From: JBEKYD01 sp049509915
Lineage (GTDB): Bacteria > Acidobacteriota > Terriglobia > Bryobacterales > Bryobacteraceae
Length of the DNA: 6,127 nt
Direction of reading: 5' to 3'
NCBI GenBank assembly: GCA_049509915.1
Contig: JBEKZL010000366.1
Coordinates: 1 to 6,127 of the forward strand
In this document: positions 6,033 to 6,127 of the stretch, in pieces
Layout: each line of letters starts with the position of its first letter
How positions within the stretch are numbered: position 1 is the stretch's first letter
Translations under genes and position numbers: made by a program
Notes under the pieces: generated by a model
What the model was told of the DNA's origin: nothing
Seen by the model: the letters and a program-made list of their open reading frames with translations, nothing else
Database searches by the model: none

Positions 6033-6127
6033 TTAGCGTTCGGTCGGCAGTGGCAGCCGGGCGCAGCAATGATAGATGGCTGCGATGAAGTTCTCCGCGG
6101 TTCGGAATCCGAATGAGCGATGACTGA
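6033..6127 (-). mobile_element. C-terminal end of a transposase-like gene, cut by the window edge
   Basis: The minus strand, read from the right edge, encodes 30 residues before a TAA at 6035-6033. Residues 4-14 of this piece read SFGFRTAENFI, followed by AAIYHCC and ARLPLP. The pattern of an aromatic/Gly-Phe-Arg motif, then Asn-Phe and a hydrophobic Ile-Tyr stretch close to the stop resembles the C-terminus of DDE transposases, for example of the ISL3 (IS204/IS1001/IS1096/IS1165) group. The gene would start outside the window and runs convergently to the operon. Only 30 residues are visible, so the family is tentative and whether the element is intact cannot be judged. It suggests that an insertion sequence borders the operon's 3' side. 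Confidence 0.5.

Noticed and set aside
5077..6069. Long minus-strand open frame of 330 codons opposite the dehydrogenase
   Set aside because: It is antisense to a clear acyl-CoA dehydrogenase over most of its length, shows no family motif, and is the kind of open frame GC-rich codon use creates on the opposite strand.
1..6127. tRNA, rRNA, CRISPR array, riboswitch
   Set aside because: No cloverleaf-like segment, rRNA-conserved block, regularly spaced repeat or recognisable riboswitch core was seen in the non-coding stretches.

Overview
GC-rich, densely packed bacterial DNA. No rRNA, tRNA or other taxonomic marker is present. Tightly overlapping genes, a Shine-Dalgarno site before most starts, this gene set and a TTTAGCCC/GGGCTAAA dyad would suit an Acidobacteriota-like or proteobacterial soil genome, but that placement is inference only.

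Layout. Bases 1-157 hold no gene. They contain a long imperfect inverted repeat (25-107) and a possible sigma70-type promoter (115-143). Five adjoining plus-strand reading frames then fill 158-4601, each overlapping the next by 1-8 bases. They are a 5'-truncated aromatic amino acid hydroxylase remnant, a biotin-dependent acyl-CoA carboxylase carboxyltransferase subunit, an AtuA/DUF1446 protein, a small AtuA-C-terminal-like protein and a crotonase-fold enoyl-CoA hydratase. After a 91-base gap with a weak hairpin comes an acyl-CoA dehydrogenase (4693-5868) with a strong ribosome binding site. Bases 5869-6032 are non-coding with small dyads. The last 95 bases encode, on the minus strand, what looks like the C-terminus of a transposase running in from beyond the window.

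How the genes fit together. Dehydrogenase, carboxyltransferase and hydratase are three successive enzyme types of the leucine (liu) and acyclic terpene (atu) routes. In those routes a 3-methyl-branched acyl-CoA is oxidised at C2-C3, carboxylated on the gamma carbon and hydrated to a 3-hydroxy-3-methylglutaryl-type CoA. The AtuA-family gene favours an atu-like or related branched-acid route over plain leucine degradation. The dehydrogenase has the isovaleryl-CoA dehydrogenase arrangement of its catalytic base (Glu254, with Gly at the usual Glu position). The hydratase keeps only one of the two classical crotonase glutamates. The biotin carboxylase/biotin carrier subunit, the HMG-CoA-type lyase and an acyl-CoA ligase are not in the window. 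The true substrate cannot be read from this sequence.

Most notable: a hydroxylase fragment lacking both iron-binding histidines sits translationally coupled at the head of the operon; AtuA is split into two overlapping genes; and both ends of the window carry signs of mobile or repeat DNA.
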